From Rhodovarius crocodyli (GTDB lineage Bacteria; Pseudomonadota; Alphaproteobacteria; Acetobacterales; Acetobacteraceae), in the NCBI GenBank assembly GCA_945901085.1, contig CAMDJV010000006.1, forward strand, positions 51,216-115,215: DNA of 64,000 nucleotides, given 5' to 3'. The number at the start of each line of letters is the position of its first letter. The stretch's first letter is position 1. The notes under the pieces were generated by a model, which saw only the letters and a program-made list of their open reading frames with translations, had not been told where the DNA came from and did no database searches. Shown piece after piece: positions 9,229-18,473 of the stretch. The position numbers were made by a program, and so were the translations under genes.

Positions 9229-9318
9229 CAACCCCGAGGCCGGGCATCAACAATCACAGAATATCTGGGGCAGCCATGCGGCCCTATGTGCTTTTCGCGT
9301 GGCGAGGGAGAATGACCA

Positions 9319-10239
9319 ATGTCTGAACCGATGAATGATCCGACCGAAAAATCCTGGCTCGACCTCGAATTGCAGGATGATTTCGATGAGGAGCTGGAGC
9401 AGGAGATCGATGATAGTCGCATCCCGCCCGAGCTGCGCGCCCTGCAGCAGGCCCGCAAGGCGCCGGGGATCGACCGCAGCTTCTATTTCCGCGAATTGCT
9501 GCGGCTGCAATCCGAGCTGTTGAAGCTGCAGGATTGGGTGGTGCATAAGGGCCTCAAGGTCGTCGTGCTCTTCGAGGGGCGTGACAGCGCCGGCAAGGGC
9601 GGCGCCATCAAGCGCATCACCCAACGGGTGAATCCGCGCACCTGCCGGGTTGTCGCCCTGCCCGCTCCCTCGGATCGTGAGAAGAAGCAATGGTATTTCC
9701 AGCGCTTCATCTCGCATCTGCCCGCGGCCGGCGAAATCGTGCTCTTCGACCGCAGCTGGTACAATCGCGCCGGCGTCGAGCGGGTGATGGGCTTCGCCAG
9801 TGAGACCGAGGTTGAGGATTTTTTCCGCGACGTGCCGGAATTCGAGCGCATGCTGGTCCGCTCCGGCATCATCGTCATCAAATACTGGTTCTCGATCTCC
9901 GATGAGGAGCAGCAATACCGCTTCCTCATGCGCATCCACGACCCCATCAAGCAGTGGAAGCTCTCGCCCATGGACCTGCAATCGCGGATCCGCTGGGAGC
10001 AATACACCAAGGCGAAGGAGGATATGTTTGAGCGCACGAATATTCCCGAAGCGCCCTGGTACATCCTTGAAGGCAATGACAAGAAGCGGGCGCGGCTGAA
10101 CTGCATCGCCCATCTGCTCTCGCTCATTCCCTATGAGGAGGTGCCGCACCAACCGATCTGCCTGCCAGAGCGCGTCTTTGACCCGAATTATGAGCGCCGC
10201 ACCCTGCCAGTCGAACTCTACGTGCCGGAGACCTACTGA
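9319..10239 (+). CDS. ppk2: Polyphosphate kinase 2 (PPK2)
   Basis: 306 aa. Walker A is GRDSAGKGGA at residues 87-96. Walker B is VLFDRSWYNR at 141-150 (Asp144), followed by AGVERVMGF. The lid region and KYWFSISDEEQ match one-domain class I PPK2 enzymes. The enzyme transfers phosphate between polyphosphate and nucleoside phosphates (mostly polyP + NDP to NTP in class I). The acidic N-terminal ~35 residues are usual for the family. Located between htpG and an SDR gene with its own spacing. Confident at family level; preferred nucleotide unknown. Confidence 0.94.
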   Translation: MSEPMNDPTEKSWLDLELQDDFDEELEQEIDDSRIPPELRALQQARKAPGIDRSFYFRELLRLQSELLKLQDWVVHKGLKVVVLFEGRDSAGKGGAIKRITQRVNPRTCRVVALPAPSDREKKQWYFQRFISHLPAAGEIVLFDRSWYNRAGVERVMGFASETEVEDFFRDVPEFERMLVRSGIIVIKYWFSISDEEQQYRFLMRIHDPIKQWKLSPMDLQSRIRWEQYTKAKEDMFERTNIPEAPWYILEGNDKKRARLNCIAHLLSLIPYEEVPHQPICLPERVFDPNYERRTLPVELYVPETY

Positions 10240-10301
10240 AGCACGGCTTGCGGCCCGTGCCGTTCCGGGCGCAACCTTCGTGATAAGGCAGGAGGTTACG
10301 C

Positions 10302-11054
10302 ATGGAACTCAGGGGTAAGGTGGCCGTGGTCACCGGGGGCAATGGCGGCTTGGGGCAGCGCATATGCCATGCCCTGGCGCGCGAGGGCGTGAACCTCGCC
10401 GTGGTCTATGCCCGCAGCCGTGACCAGGCCGAGGGCGTGGCCCGCGAATTGGCCGACCGCCATCAAATCCAAGCCGCTGCCCTGCCCTGTGACCTGGAGG
10501 ACCCGGCCGCCGCCGAGGCGCTGGTGGCCGCAGTGATCGCCCGCTTCGGCCGGCTCGATATCCTGGTCAATGACGCCGCCTATAATATAGCCATTCCCTT
10601 CGCGGAGCTCGAAACCCTCACCGATGCGGTGTGGGAGAAGGTGATGGCGGTGAACCTCACCGGCCCCATGCGCCTCACCCGCGCCGTGGCGCCGGTGATG
10701 AAGGCGCAAGGGGCTGGCCGGGTGGTCAATATCGCCTCCGTCGCAGGCCTTGGCCCCACCGGCTCCTCCATCGCCTATGCCGTCTCCAAGGCTGGCTTGA
10801 TTCACCTCACCCGCTGCATGGCAGTGGCCATGGCGCCCGAGGCCCTGGTGAATTGCGTGGCCCCGGGCCTGCTGGAGGGCACCCGCGCCACCGCCAATCT
10901 GCGCCCCGAACAGGTCGAGCGTTCGGCAGCCGGAGCCCTGCTCAAGCGCGCGGCCGATAAGGATGATTGCGCCGAGATGGTGCTCACCATGTGCCGCACT
11001 GAGACGATGACAGGGCAAACCGTGGTGATCGATTCGGGTCGGTTTTTTCACTGA
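10302..11054 (+). CDS. Short-chain dehydrogenase/reductase (FabG-like)
   Basis: 250 aa preceded by an AGGAGG site. Classical SDR features are complete: TGGNGGLG at 11-18 (NAD(P) binding), NDAAYN at 90-95, Ser146, Tyr159 and Lys163 (YAVSK), and a C-terminal GQTVVIDSGR as in FabG-type enzymes. It catalyses NAD(P)-dependent oxidation or reduction of a carbonyl/alcohol. It begins a run of same-strand catabolic genes (amidohydrolase, cyclase, FAH hydrolase). Substrate unknown. Confidence 0.9.
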   Translation: MELRGKVAVVTGGNGGLGQRICHALAREGVNLAVVYARSRDQAEGVARELADRHQIQAAALPCDLEDPAAAEALVAAVIARFGRLDILVNDAAYNIAIPFAELETLTDAVWEKVMAVNLTGPMRLTRAVAPVMKAQGAGRVVNIASVAGLGPTGSSIAYAVSKAGLIHLTRCMAVAMAPEALVNCVAPGLLEGTRATANLRPEQVERSAAGALLKRAADKDDCAEMVLTMCRTETMTGQTVVIDSGRFFH

Positions 11055-11130
11055 AGGCCTGGCGGCGGCCTCAGGGCACAGCCCCCTTCAGGGCAGCATC
11101 TGTGACTTCTTCCTGAGAGGAAACGCGACA

Positions 11131-12648
11131 ATGGCCACCCAGAAACAAGGCGTCAGCCTCATCCGTGGCGGCCGTCTGACCGATACGGCAATGCGCCGCG
11201 CCGCCCCCACCGATATCCTGATCAAGGATGGGGTGATCGTGGAGATGGGCCTGGGGCTTGCCGCCCCCGAAGGTGCCGCGGTGGTCAATGCCGAGGGCCT
11301 GTTGCTGCATCCGGGCCTGATCAATGCCCATACCCATGGCCATGGCGGGCTGGGCCGCGGCCAGGGCGACAAATTCACCCTCGAATTGCTGCTCGCCGCC
11401 GCCCCCTGGCTGGGCGGTGGCCGCAACCTCGCGGATAAGAAACTCACCACCCTGATCTGCGCGGCCGAGATGGTGAGCAAGGGCTGCACCGCCGCCTATG
11501 ATCTCTATTACGAATTCCCCCTCCCCTCGCGTGATGGGATGGATGCGGTGGCCGAAGCCTATAGCGAGTTGGGCATGCGCGCCGTGGTCGCCCCCATGGT
11601 GGCCGACCGCACGATGTATGAGGCCATCCCCGGCCTCGTTGATTCCATGCCCGCACCGCTGCAGGCCGAGGTCGCCAAGCTGCGCCTGCGCCCGCCCGAG
11701 GAAACGCTCGGCGCGATTGGCGAAATTCTGCACCATTGGCGCTGGGCGGGCCAGGATATCCGCGCCGCCGTCGCACCCACCATCCCGCATCATTGCTCGG
11801 ATGGTTTCCTCTGCGGCTGCCGTGATCTGGCGAAGAAGCATGGCGTGGCGCTGCATAGCCATGTTGGCGAGAGCAAGGTGCAGGCCGTGGTCGGCATGCG
11901 CCAATACGGCAAGACCCTGGTCCAGCACATCGATGCGCTGGGCCTCATCGATGAGCATTTCACCGCAGCCCACGGCATCTGGCTCGATGATGATGATCTG
12001 CGGATCATCCGCCACCGTGGCGCCTCGCTCGCGCATAATCCCGGCTCCAATATGCGGCTGGGCAATGGCATGTTCCGGCTGCGCCGGGCGCTCGATTTGG
12101 GCGTCAATATCGGCATCGGCACCGATGGGGTGAATTGCTCCGACAACATCAACATGTATGAGGCGATGCGCTACGCCTCGATGCTGAGCAAGGTGCAAAC
12201 CCCTGATCCGAGCCGCTGGGCCTCGGTGGAGGAGGTTTACAATGCCGCCACCGTGGGTTCAGCCCGGGCGCTGGGCTTCAAGGATATCGGCGCCATCGCG
12301 CCGGGCATGAAGGCCGATATCGTCTTTCTCGACCTCACGGCGATGAGCTGGATCCCGCATAATTGGACGGTGAACCAGCTTGTCCATGCCGAGGATAGCT
12401 GCGGTGTGCGCCACACCATGATCGGCGGCGAATTCGTCTATTATGACCGCCGCCATACCAGGCTCGACATCGCCAAACTGGCCCGCGATGCCGAGGAGGC
12501 GCGCGAGAGGCTCGAGCGGCTGAGTGCTGGCATGCACGATCTGTATGAGCGGCTGCGGCCGATCATCGAGAGCTTCTGCCCCGGCCTGGCGATGGAGCCC
12601 TACCATCTCAACCGCTATATGTGTGACGCTCCGAACAACGGGATTTGA
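11131..12648 (+). CDS. Metal-dependent amidohydrolase (cytosine deaminase/TrzN-like superfamily)
   Basis: 505 aa with a site (gagagg) before ATG 11131. Metal ligands are visible: HTH at 67-69 (NAHTHGHGG), HSH at 242-244, His281 in AAHGIW, and Asp332 in GTDGVN. The C-terminal beta-sandwich segment (VGSARALGFKDIGAIAPGMKADIVFLD) is typical of aminohydrolases such as atrazine chlorohydrolase and guanine deaminase. It hydrolyses a C-N bond of a cyclic or amide substrate. Next to a cyclase-family hydrolase, it probably takes part in degrading a nitrogen heterocycle. Substrate not deducible. Confidence 0.88.
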   Translation: MATQKQGVSLIRGGRLTDTAMRRAAPTDILIKDGVIVEMGLGLAAPEGAAVVNAEGLLLHPGLINAHTHGHGGLGRGQGDKFTLELLLAAAPWLGGGRNLADKKLTTLICAAEMVSKGCTAAYDLYYEFPLPSRDGMDAVAEAYSELGMRAVVAPMVADRTMYEAIPGLVDSMPAPLQAEVAKLRLRPPEETLGAIGEILHHWRWAGQDIRAAVAPTIPHHCSDGFLCGCRDLAKKHGVALHSHVGESKVQAVVGMRQYGKTLVQHIDALGLIDEHFTAAHGIWLDDDDLRIIRHRGASLAHNPGSNMRLGNGMFRLRRALDLGVNIGIGTDGVNCSDNINMYEAMRYASMLSKVQTPDPSRWASVEEVYNAATVGSARALGFKDIGAIAPGMKADIVFLDLTAMSWIPHNWTVNQLVHAEDSCGVRHTMIGGEFVYYDRRHTRLDIAKLARDAEEARERLERLSAGMHDLYERLRPIIESFCPGLAMEPYHLNRYMCDAPNNGI

Positions 12649-12654
12649 AGAACC

Positions 12655-13347
12655 ATGCCTGAATTTGTCGATCTCTCGCGCGAGATTTTCCATCGCACCC
12701 AGACCCATCCGAGCCATCCGCCGGTGGTGATGACGGTCTGGGGTGACCATGATGAGAAGAAATATGCCGGCAATACGGTCTTCACCTCCAAGGCCGTCTA
12801 TCTGTCGATGAGCGACCATGCCGGCACCCATGTCGATGCGCCGGTGCATTTTGACCCGCGGCCGGGGGCGCTGTCGGTGGAGCAGATGCCGCTCGAGAAC
12901 TTTTATACCTCAGCGTTTTGTATCGACCTCAGCCATGTGCCGCTGAAGACTGCGGCGACGCTGGAGGAGGTGCAGGCTGCCGTCGCAGCCTCGGGCCAGA
13001 CCATCCAGAAGGGCGACACGGTGCTGATCTGGATGGCGACGAATGAGCGCCTTCTGGGCAAGCCGGGCTATCTGCATGATTTCCCGGGGCTGTCGCTGCC
13101 GGCGATTCATTGGCTGGCGGAACAGGGCATTGGCATGTTCGGGGTGGAGGCGATTTCGCCAGCCCCTGAGGGCGAGCCGAATTTCCTGGCACACATGGCC
13201 TGCGGCGAATTGGGCATCACGCATATGGAATGCCTGGCCAATCTGCACAGCCTGATCGGGCGCGGGCGCTTCACCTTCATCGGCTTCCCGCTCAAGATCC
13301 GTGGCGGCAGCGCGAGCCCGATCCGCGCGGTGGCGATGTTTGCGTGA
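12655..13347 (+). CDS. Cyclase-family hydrolase (kynurenine formamidase-like)
   Basis: 230 aa. The family signature HxGTHxDxPxH is present at residues 55-65 (HAGTHVDAPVH) and provides the metal ligands. FVDLSREIFHRTQTHPSHPP is the usual N-terminus. Such enzymes hydrolyse formamides or cyclic amides (arylformamidase, isatin hydrolase). It starts six bases after the amidohydrolase stop, so the two act in one operon, probably in consecutive hydrolytic steps. Confidence 0.9.
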   Translation: MPEFVDLSREIFHRTQTHPSHPPVVMTVWGDHDEKKYAGNTVFTSKAVYLSMSDHAGTHVDAPVHFDPRPGALSVEQMPLENFYTSAFCIDLSHVPLKTAATLEEVQAAVAASGQTIQKGDTVLIWMATNERLLGKPGYLHDFPGLSLPAIHWLAEQGIGMFGVEAISPAPEGEPNFLAHMACGELGITHMECLANLHSLIGRGRFTFIGFPLKIRGGSASPIRAVAMFA

Positions 13348-14012
13348 ACCATATCGCGTCGCACCCGGGTGAGGATGGCGAGGGTCTGCTGATCGAGGTT
13401 GTCTTCGATCTGGTTTGTCCCTGGTGTTACCTGGGCGTGGCGCGGTTGATGCGGATGCTGGACCATCGGCCGGAGGTGGTGGTGGCCATCCAGTGGCGGC
13501 CCTTTCTGTTGAACCCGGATATCGCGCCGGGTGGGGTGCCGCGGCAGGATTACATGGTTCGTAAATTCGGCGGTGAGGACCGGGCGCGGCGGCTGCATGG
13601 CAGCATCACCGAATTGGGCCGGGCCGAGGGGCTGGCCTTTCGCTTTGATGCCATAAGGCGGGTGCCGCATACGCTCGATGCGCATCGCATGGTGCGCTGG
13701 GCGGCGGGGCATGGTGCGGCGGACCATATGGTCTTGGCGCTCTTCGCTGCGCATTTTTGTCAGGGGCGCGATATTGCCCATCATGAGGTGCTGGCCTCCA
13801 TCGCCGCGATGGAGGGGCTGGATGCGGCCGCAGCCCGGGCTTTTCTTGCCTCCAGCCAGGATGTGGAGGCGGTGCATACCGAAAATCTTCGGGCGCATCG
13901 GCTGGGGATTAATGGCGTGCCCTGCTTTGTGATGGATGGCGCCAATGCGATTGCCGGGGCGCAGGAGCCAGAAGTGCTGGCCCGCCTGCTGGACGTGGCG
14001 CTGGCTGGCTGA
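13344..14012 (+). CDS. DsbA-family (FrnE-like) thioredoxin-fold oxidoreductase
   Basis: 222 aa from GTG 13344, overlapping the cyclase stop by four bases. The open frame continues upstream, but that part overlaps the cyclase in another frame. The redox motif is Cys25-Pro-Trp-Cys28 (DLVCPWCYLG), and the cis-Pro loop GINGVPCFVMDG is present. There is no signal peptide, as expected for cytosolic FrnE/2-hydroxychromene-2-carboxylate isomerase relatives. It may repair or isomerise a pathway intermediate. The exact reaction is unknown. Confidence 0.88.
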   Translation: MNHIASHPGEDGEGLLIEVVFDLVCPWCYLGVARLMRMLDHRPEVVVAIQWRPFLLNPDIAPGGVPRQDYMVRKFGGEDRARRLHGSITELGRAEGLAFRFDAIRRVPHTLDAHRMVRWAAGHGAADHMVLALFAAHFCQGRDIAHHEVLASIAAMEGLDAAAARAFLASSQDVEAVHTENLRAHRLGINGVPCFVMDGANAIAGAQEPEVLARLLDVALAG

Positions 14013-14044
14013 CATTCTGCCGCCCTATCGGAGAGGAAAGCCTC

Positions 14045-14896
14045 ATGAAACTGCTGCGTTATGGCCCCAAGGGCCAGGAAAAGCCGGGCATGCTCGATGC
14101 CGCTGGCGTTATTCGTGATCTGTCAGGCGTGGTGCCCGATATTGCAGGCGATGTGCTCTCGGATGCGGGGCTGGCCAAGCTGGCCAGCCTGGACCCTGCG
14201 AGCCTGCCGGCGGTGGCTGGCAATCCGCGCTTGGGCGCACCGGTTTCGGGGTTTTCCCAGTTGATCTGCATTGGCCTCAATTATGCTGACCATGCGGCGG
14301 AGACTGGCTCGGCTATTCCCAAGGAGCCTATTGTCTTCCTGAAGGCGAATGGTGCGATTTCGGGGCCGAATGATGATGTGATTATTCCCAAGAACTCGGT
14401 CAAATGCGACTGGGAGGTGGAGCTTTGCATTATCATCGGCACCAAGGCGACGTGTGTGAGCGAGGATGCGGCGCTGGCCCATGTGGCGGGTTATGCCGTG
14501 GGCAATGATGTCTCCGAGCGGGAATGGCAGATTGAGCGTGGCGGTGCCTGGGATAAGGGCAAGGGGGCCGATACGTTTGGGCCTGTCGGGCCCTGGCTGG
14601 TGACGCGTGATGAGGTGCCGGACCCGCAGAACCTCGATATGTTCTGCGATGTGGATGGGGTGCGGCAGCAGAATGGCAGCACGCGGACGATGATTTTCGG
14701 GGTGAAGACCCTGGTGAGCTATGTCTCGCATTTTATCACGTTGCATCCGGGCGATGTGATCTTCACCGGCACGCCGCCGGGGGTGGGCTTGGGCAAGAAG
14801 CCTTCGCCGGTGTTCCTCAAGCCGGGCCAGGTGATGCATCTGGGCGTGCAGGGCTTGGGGACGCAGACGCAGAAGACGGTGGCCTATGCCGGCTGA
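14045..14896 (+). CDS. Fumarylacetoacetate hydrolase family protein
   Basis: 283 aa preceded by GAGAGGAAAG. The FAH core is clear: LICIGLNYADHAAETG, KWDWE-like metal site seen as KCDWEVELCIIIG, VGNDVSEREWQ, and FTGTPPGVGLGKKP near the C-terminus. Acidic ligands of the divalent metal lie in EVEL and NDVSERE. These enzymes cleave C-C bonds or hydrate 2-keto acids in aromatic catabolism. It is part of the operon from 10302. Substrate unknown. Confidence 0.92.
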   Translation: MKLLRYGPKGQEKPGMLDAAGVIRDLSGVVPDIAGDVLSDAGLAKLASLDPASLPAVAGNPRLGAPVSGFSQLICIGLNYADHAAETGSAIPKEPIVFLKANGAISGPNDDVIIPKNSVKCDWEVELCIIIGTKATCVSEDAALAHVAGYAVGNDVSEREWQIERGGAWDKGKGADTFGPVGPWLVTRDEVPDPQNLDMFCDVDGVRQQNGSTRTMIFGVKTLVSYVSHFITLHPGDVIFTGTPPGVGLGKKPSPVFLKPGQVMHLGVQGLGTQTQKTVAYAG

Positions 14897-15209
14897 GGAG
14901 CCGGTTCTGGTCATCATGGATTTTCCGGCCCGCCGCGATGGCGGGCCGGAGCAGGCGGCGGCGATGCGGGCGCTGGCAGAGAGTATTGCCGTGGAGCCTG
15001 GGCTGATCTGGAAGATCTGGACGCAGGATGTGCCGGGTGGCCGGGCGGGGGGGATTTACCTCTTTGCCAGCCGGGCGGCGGCGGAGGCGTATCACGCCAT
15101 GCATGCGGCGCGGCTGGAGCGGCAGGGGATTGGGCCTATTACGGCCACGTATCGGACTGCGGTGGCGGGGTTGAGTGCGCTGACGCGTGGGCCTTTATCA
15201 ATCACTTAG
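14886..15209 (+). CDS. YdhR-like dimeric alpha/beta-barrel monooxygenase family protein
   Basis: 107 aa. It begins inside the last codons of the FAH gene (11-base overlap). The sequence matches the YdhR pattern: VEPGLIWKIWTQD, then GGIYLFASRAAAEAYHAMH and a C-terminal TYRTAVAGLSALTRG. YdhR relatives are small cytosolic ferredoxin-like dimers thought to act as monooxygenases or ligand binders. Last gene of the catabolic operon. Confidence 0.78.
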   Translation: MPAEEPVLVIMDFPARRDGGPEQAAAMRALAESIAVEPGLIWKIWTQDVPGGRAGGIYLFASRAAAEAYHAMHAARLERQGIGPITATYRTAVAGLSALTRGPLSIT

Positions 15210-15468
15210 GCCTGTTTCTGCAAAAGCGGTTGTATTCGGACAAATTGCCTTTTGGGCGTGCGAGGGCGATGCCTCGGGCGGGGTTGAAACGCGCCTGGGC
15301 GTGGTGGGGTGCCCCCCGGGGTTTTGCCAGAAATGGGTTTACGGACAAATTGCGGTTTGGCGGCCGGGCAGCCTTGAGGGGCGCTGGCGAGGGATCGGGA
15401 TGGCGTTTTCAAACAGCGACAGCGGGCGGATATTAGGATTTTATGCTTGATTTGTCAAGCGGAAGGGG
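15210..15468. other. Intergenic stretch with two similar short segments
   Basis: No gene seen. The segment cggacaaattgccttttgg near 15236 is echoed by cggacaaattgcggtttgg near 15342, about 106 bases apart. It separates the catabolic operon from a decayed methyltransferase gene. Confidence 0.5.
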
Positions 15469-15837
15469 TTACATCACGTAGCGGCCATCGGGCAGCGCGC
15501 GGGCCTGGCCGGCCTTGGCGAGGCTGGCGAGGATGTGTTGCACCGTGGCGGTTTGCGGCGGGTTGCGGAATTGTTTCCGCAGGTCAGCCGCCGCGGCAGG
15601 GCGGGCGCGCAGCGCGCGGCTGATCATGGTGATCTGGCCGATGGCATCGGTGCGGGGCCAGGCGGGGGCGGCGGTATTGGCGGCTTCCAGTGCCACGGCC
15701 ACCACCCTGCGGCAAAACACCTGGCGGATGGAGTTGCTGGTGATGAAGCCAAAGCGGCAGCTGCGGCCCTGGGCCACCTCCTGCGCGGCGCGCCACCAGA
15801 AATGCATGGCCAGATCGGCGCTGGGCGGCACGCGGGG
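15469..15837 (-). pseudogene. Remnant of a SAM-dependent DNA methyltransferase (internally deleted)
   Basis: The open frame (GTG at 15831) gives about 120 aa. The first part, DLAMHFWWRAAQEV...RRFGFITSNSIRQVF-like (here CRFGFITSNSIRQVF), matches the segment just after the catalytic NPPY motif in large MmeI/YeeA-type DNA methyltransferases. The last part, ALRARPAAAADLRKQF...ALPDGRYVM, resembles their extreme C-terminus. Motifs I and IV and the recognition domain are missing, and the 5' side abuts the stop of the RTX gene at 15838. It is therefore a truncated, internally deleted gene, probably inactive. Confidence 0.65.
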
Positions 15838-17964
15838 TTATCCGAAGAAGCAGTAGCCAATCCCTTCAACACTGCCATAGGTCGCTGCAGGTAGTTGCGC
15901 CTGGGTCAGGCCTGAGAAGGTGACCGAGGTGTCGATCACGCCATTGCCATCGAGGTCACAATGCAGGGTTACGCCCTGGTAGCCGGGTGCACCATCGCTC
16001 GCGGCCCAATTGAGTTTGCTGACCTCGGGCCGATAGCCCCAGATCGTGACTTGCTCGCCTGGGGAGAAATCGATGATGGAGGACCAGGTGGTGGAGGTTG
16101 CAGCCAAGCGTCCATCGATAAAAAATCTATCCCATCCCGCGCCGCCGGCGAGGAAATTCGAGCCCGAACCGCCATCGATCACGTCATTGCCGGCCCCGCC
16201 ATCGATTGCATCGTTGCCTGCCGCAGCATTGATGAAATCCGCCATGGCGGTGCCTAGTATGATGTCATTGGTGGCGCCGAGCATCATTTGATACTCGATA
16301 CCGGCAACCGGGCCGGTATAGATCTCTGGTGTTACTCCGATGACTGTGCCATCGCCTTGCTTGATATTATAATCCACGACATCGGTAACAGTGATGGCCA
16401 CAGCGTTTGCCGCGCTGATGAGGCTGCCATCGAAGGCGGTGACGGTGATGTCGTAGACGTTGTTTTTGCCGGTATCGGCCGGGGCCTCGAAATTGGGCGC
16501 GGTCTTGAAGGTGAGGGCGCCGGAGGTGGTGTTGATGTTGAACAGGGCGGCATCGGTGCCGCCCAGCACGAAGGTCAGGGTGGTATTGGCATCAGGGTCG
16601 CTGCCGGTGGCGGTATAGACGGTGCCGGTGGCGTTTTCGGCGAAGCTCGCCGCAGCCGCAGAGGTGATGGTGGGTGCTTCGTTGGTGTTGGTGACGGTGA
16701 TGGCCACGGGTTGGGGCGTGCTGCTGAGGCTGCCATCGAAGGCGGTGACGGTGATGTCGTAGACGTTGTTTTTCCCGGCATCGGCCGGGGCCTCGAAATC
16801 GGGCGCGGTGTTGAAGGTGACGGCACCGGAGGTGGTGTTGATATTGAACAGGGCGGCATCGGTGCCGCCCAGGGTGAAGCTCAACCTATCGGCATCGGGG
16901 TCGGTGGCGGTGGCGGTATAGACGGTGCCGGTGGCGTTTTCGGCAAAGCTGGCGGTGCCACCGGAGGTGATTCTTGGTGCCCCGTCGACGAAAACATAGG
17001 TGTCCACCACGTAATTGGGCGAATTCGAGCTGCCCACACCAGCATTGCCGGCCAGATCGGTATAGCCGGTATTGTTCAGCACCAAATTGTTGACGGCTGC
17101 GGTCACGCCTGCATTCGGCGTCAGCGTCGCGCTCCAGGTTGTGCCGCCATTGCCGGTGGTAAGATTGCTCAATGTGCCGTTGGCCACCGTGACATCGGCG
17201 GTGGTGAAACCGCTCACCTGCTCGGTGAAGGTGAAGGTCACCGTCGCGGTATCGCCTATCTGCAGGACGGTATCGGAAATGGTGATAGCCGACGCCAGAG
17301 CGGGCGCGGTGTTGTCGATGGTTATCGTCAAGCCGGCGCTGGCCAGGCTGACATTGCCAGCCACATCGACCGCCTTGGCCGTGACGGTGTGGGCACCCCC
17401 GGACAGCATGAAACTGGTGATCGACCAGGTGCCGGCGCCGCTCGCCGTCGCGCTGCCCAGTACGGTCGTGCCATCGGTGTCGTAAAGGGTAACGTCGCTG
17501 TTGGCCTCACTGGTGCCGGTGAAGATCGGTGTCGTGGTTTTTGTGATGTCATCGCTGTTAGAGGTGCCAGTGTCGGACCCGGATGACATGTCCAGAGAAG
17601 TCGGCGCGGCTGGCGCGGTGTTATCGATGGTGACTGTTATAGGAGAAGTAGGCCCGCTCCAGGTATTATAATCATAAACTTGGGCCTCCGCACTCACAGA
17701 ATGCACGCCGGGCGACAGGGTCGTGGTGAAGGACCAATTGCCATTGGCATCCACGATCGTGTAGCCTAGTCGACCAGAAGGAGGGTCAGCGGGCACATAA
17801 GGATCATATAAATAAATGCGCTCGCCAGGCCACCCGGTGCCGATGAAGGTCGTGCTGGTCTTGGATGTGATGTTGTCGGTATTGGAACTTCCCGTATCAT
17901 CGCCCGCAATCAGGTCTGGGATACTGGGCATTGTGGGCTGTGAGTTTTGTGTGGGCATGTCCAA
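15838..17964 (-). CDS. Large secreted adhesin-like protein: Ig-like, cadherin-like and RTX repeats
   Basis: 708 aa from a TTG at 17964 (ATG at 17958 is two codons in). There is no signal peptide. Residues ~1-120 and ~120-220 are bacterial Ig-like modules ([10 protein letters not shown] endings). About 220-325 is a third Ig-like module ([14 protein letters not shown]). About 330-430 and 430-530 are two nearly identical ~100-residue cadherin-like repeats ([42 protein letters not shown]). About 570-610 holds RTX nonapeptides ([20 protein letters not shown]), followed by a C-terminal module shared with the protein at 62525-63748. It is probably a type I secreted surface adhesin. No exporter genes are nearby. 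Confidence 0.82.
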   Translation of the reverse strand: MDMPTQNSQPTMPSIPDLIAGDDTGSSNTDNITSKTSTTFIGTGWPGERIYLYDPYVPADPPSGRLGYTIVDANGNWSFTTTLSPGVHSVSAEAQVYDYNTWSGPTSPITVTIDNTAPAAPTSLDMSSGSDTGTSNSDDITKTTTPIFTGTSEANSDVTLYDTDGTTVLGSATASGAGTWSITSFMLSGGAHTVTAKAVDVAGNVSLASAGLTITIDNTAPALASAITISDTVLQIGDTATVTFTFTEQVSGFTTADVTVANGTLSNLTTGNGGTTWSATLTPNAGVTAAVNNLVLNNTGYTDLAGNAGVGSSNSPNYVVDTYVFVDGAPRITSGGTASFAENATGTVYTATATDPDADRLSFTLGGTDAALFNINTTSGAVTFNTAPDFEAPADAGKNNVYDITVTAFDGSLSSTPQPVAITVTNTNEAPTITSAAAASFAENATGTVYTATGSDPDANTTLTFVLGGTDAALFNINTTSGALTFKTAPNFEAPADTGKNNVYDITVTAFDGSLISAANAVAITVTDVVDYNIKQGDGTVIGVTPEIYTGPVAGIEYQMMLGATNDIILGTAMADFINAAAGNDAIDGGAGNDVIDGGSGSNFLAGGAGWDRFFIDGRLAATSTTWSSIIDFSPGEQVTIWGYRPEVSKLNWAASDGAPGYQGVTLHCDLDGNGVIDTSVTFSGLTQAQLPAATYGSVEGIGYCFFG
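16386..16990 (-). repeat. Two tandem ~300-bp cadherin-like coding repeats
   Basis: The two cadherin-like modules of the adhesin are very similar at DNA and protein level (for example, the segments encoding [16 protein letters not shown] and [12 protein letters not shown] occur in both). This indicates a recent internal duplication. Borders are approximate. Confidence 0.7.
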
Positions 17965-18059
17965 ATTTTAAATGAAGTTGCAAGAAATTAGACTATATGG
18001 CCAAGGTGGTTACGTCAACGCTGAAAATTTTCAGCAGTTTCTGCCGGCTGAAGCCTAAG

Positions 18060-18430
18060 ACCTTCTGGGGCGGCCCCTGTTTCGACCGGATAGGCGGCGC
18101 AACCGTGAGGGGCCAGGCCTCATTGATCCAGAAGATGATGATGGCGGCCGGGGCGATGGCGGAGATGAGGCGTGGGCGATGGTCCCGCGCGCAGCCAGCG
18201 CCTGAGGGCGCCAGCCGGCTTCGTCGCCACGGTGGCCGAGCGGCAGCGGGGCTTGATGCATGGCGTCGAAGATGAGGGGGGCACTTTTGACGTCGCTCAT
18301 CTGACCTTCGGTCAGCAGAATGGCGCGGGGACGGCCACGCTCGTCGCCGACCGCGTGCGGTTTGGGGTTCGGGCCGCCCTTGGTTCTGGCGAAGGCTATC
18401 CGCACCACCGCCGAGGATCTGCCCGTCTTG
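18060..18430 (-). mobile_element. Decayed fragment of an IS5-family transposase
   Basis: Reading the minus strand gives ARTKGGPNPKPHAV, then GRPRAILLTEGQMSD and ALAARGTIAHASSPP. These match the DDE-transposase core of IS5/IS427-group elements (usual TKGGPNSKLHAVCD, LLLTEGQMSD, ALxARGITPCIPP). Start, end and the full catalytic set are missing, and inverted repeats are not evident. It lies between the adhesin and ilvE. Bases 17965-18060 hold nothing recognisable. Confidence 0.7.
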
Positions 18431-18473
18431 CAGCGGCAATGGCGGGCCAGGCGCTGGCCCGCCGCGAGGCGCC

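Noticed and set aside
7333..9231. 632-codon minus-strand open frame opposite htpG
   Set aside because: htpG is unmistakable on the plus strand, and the antisense product has no recognisable motif.
16288..17586. 432-codon plus-strand open frame opposite the adhesin
   Set aside because: Gly/Asp-rich repeats mirror the cadherin repeats on the other strand; no initiation site.
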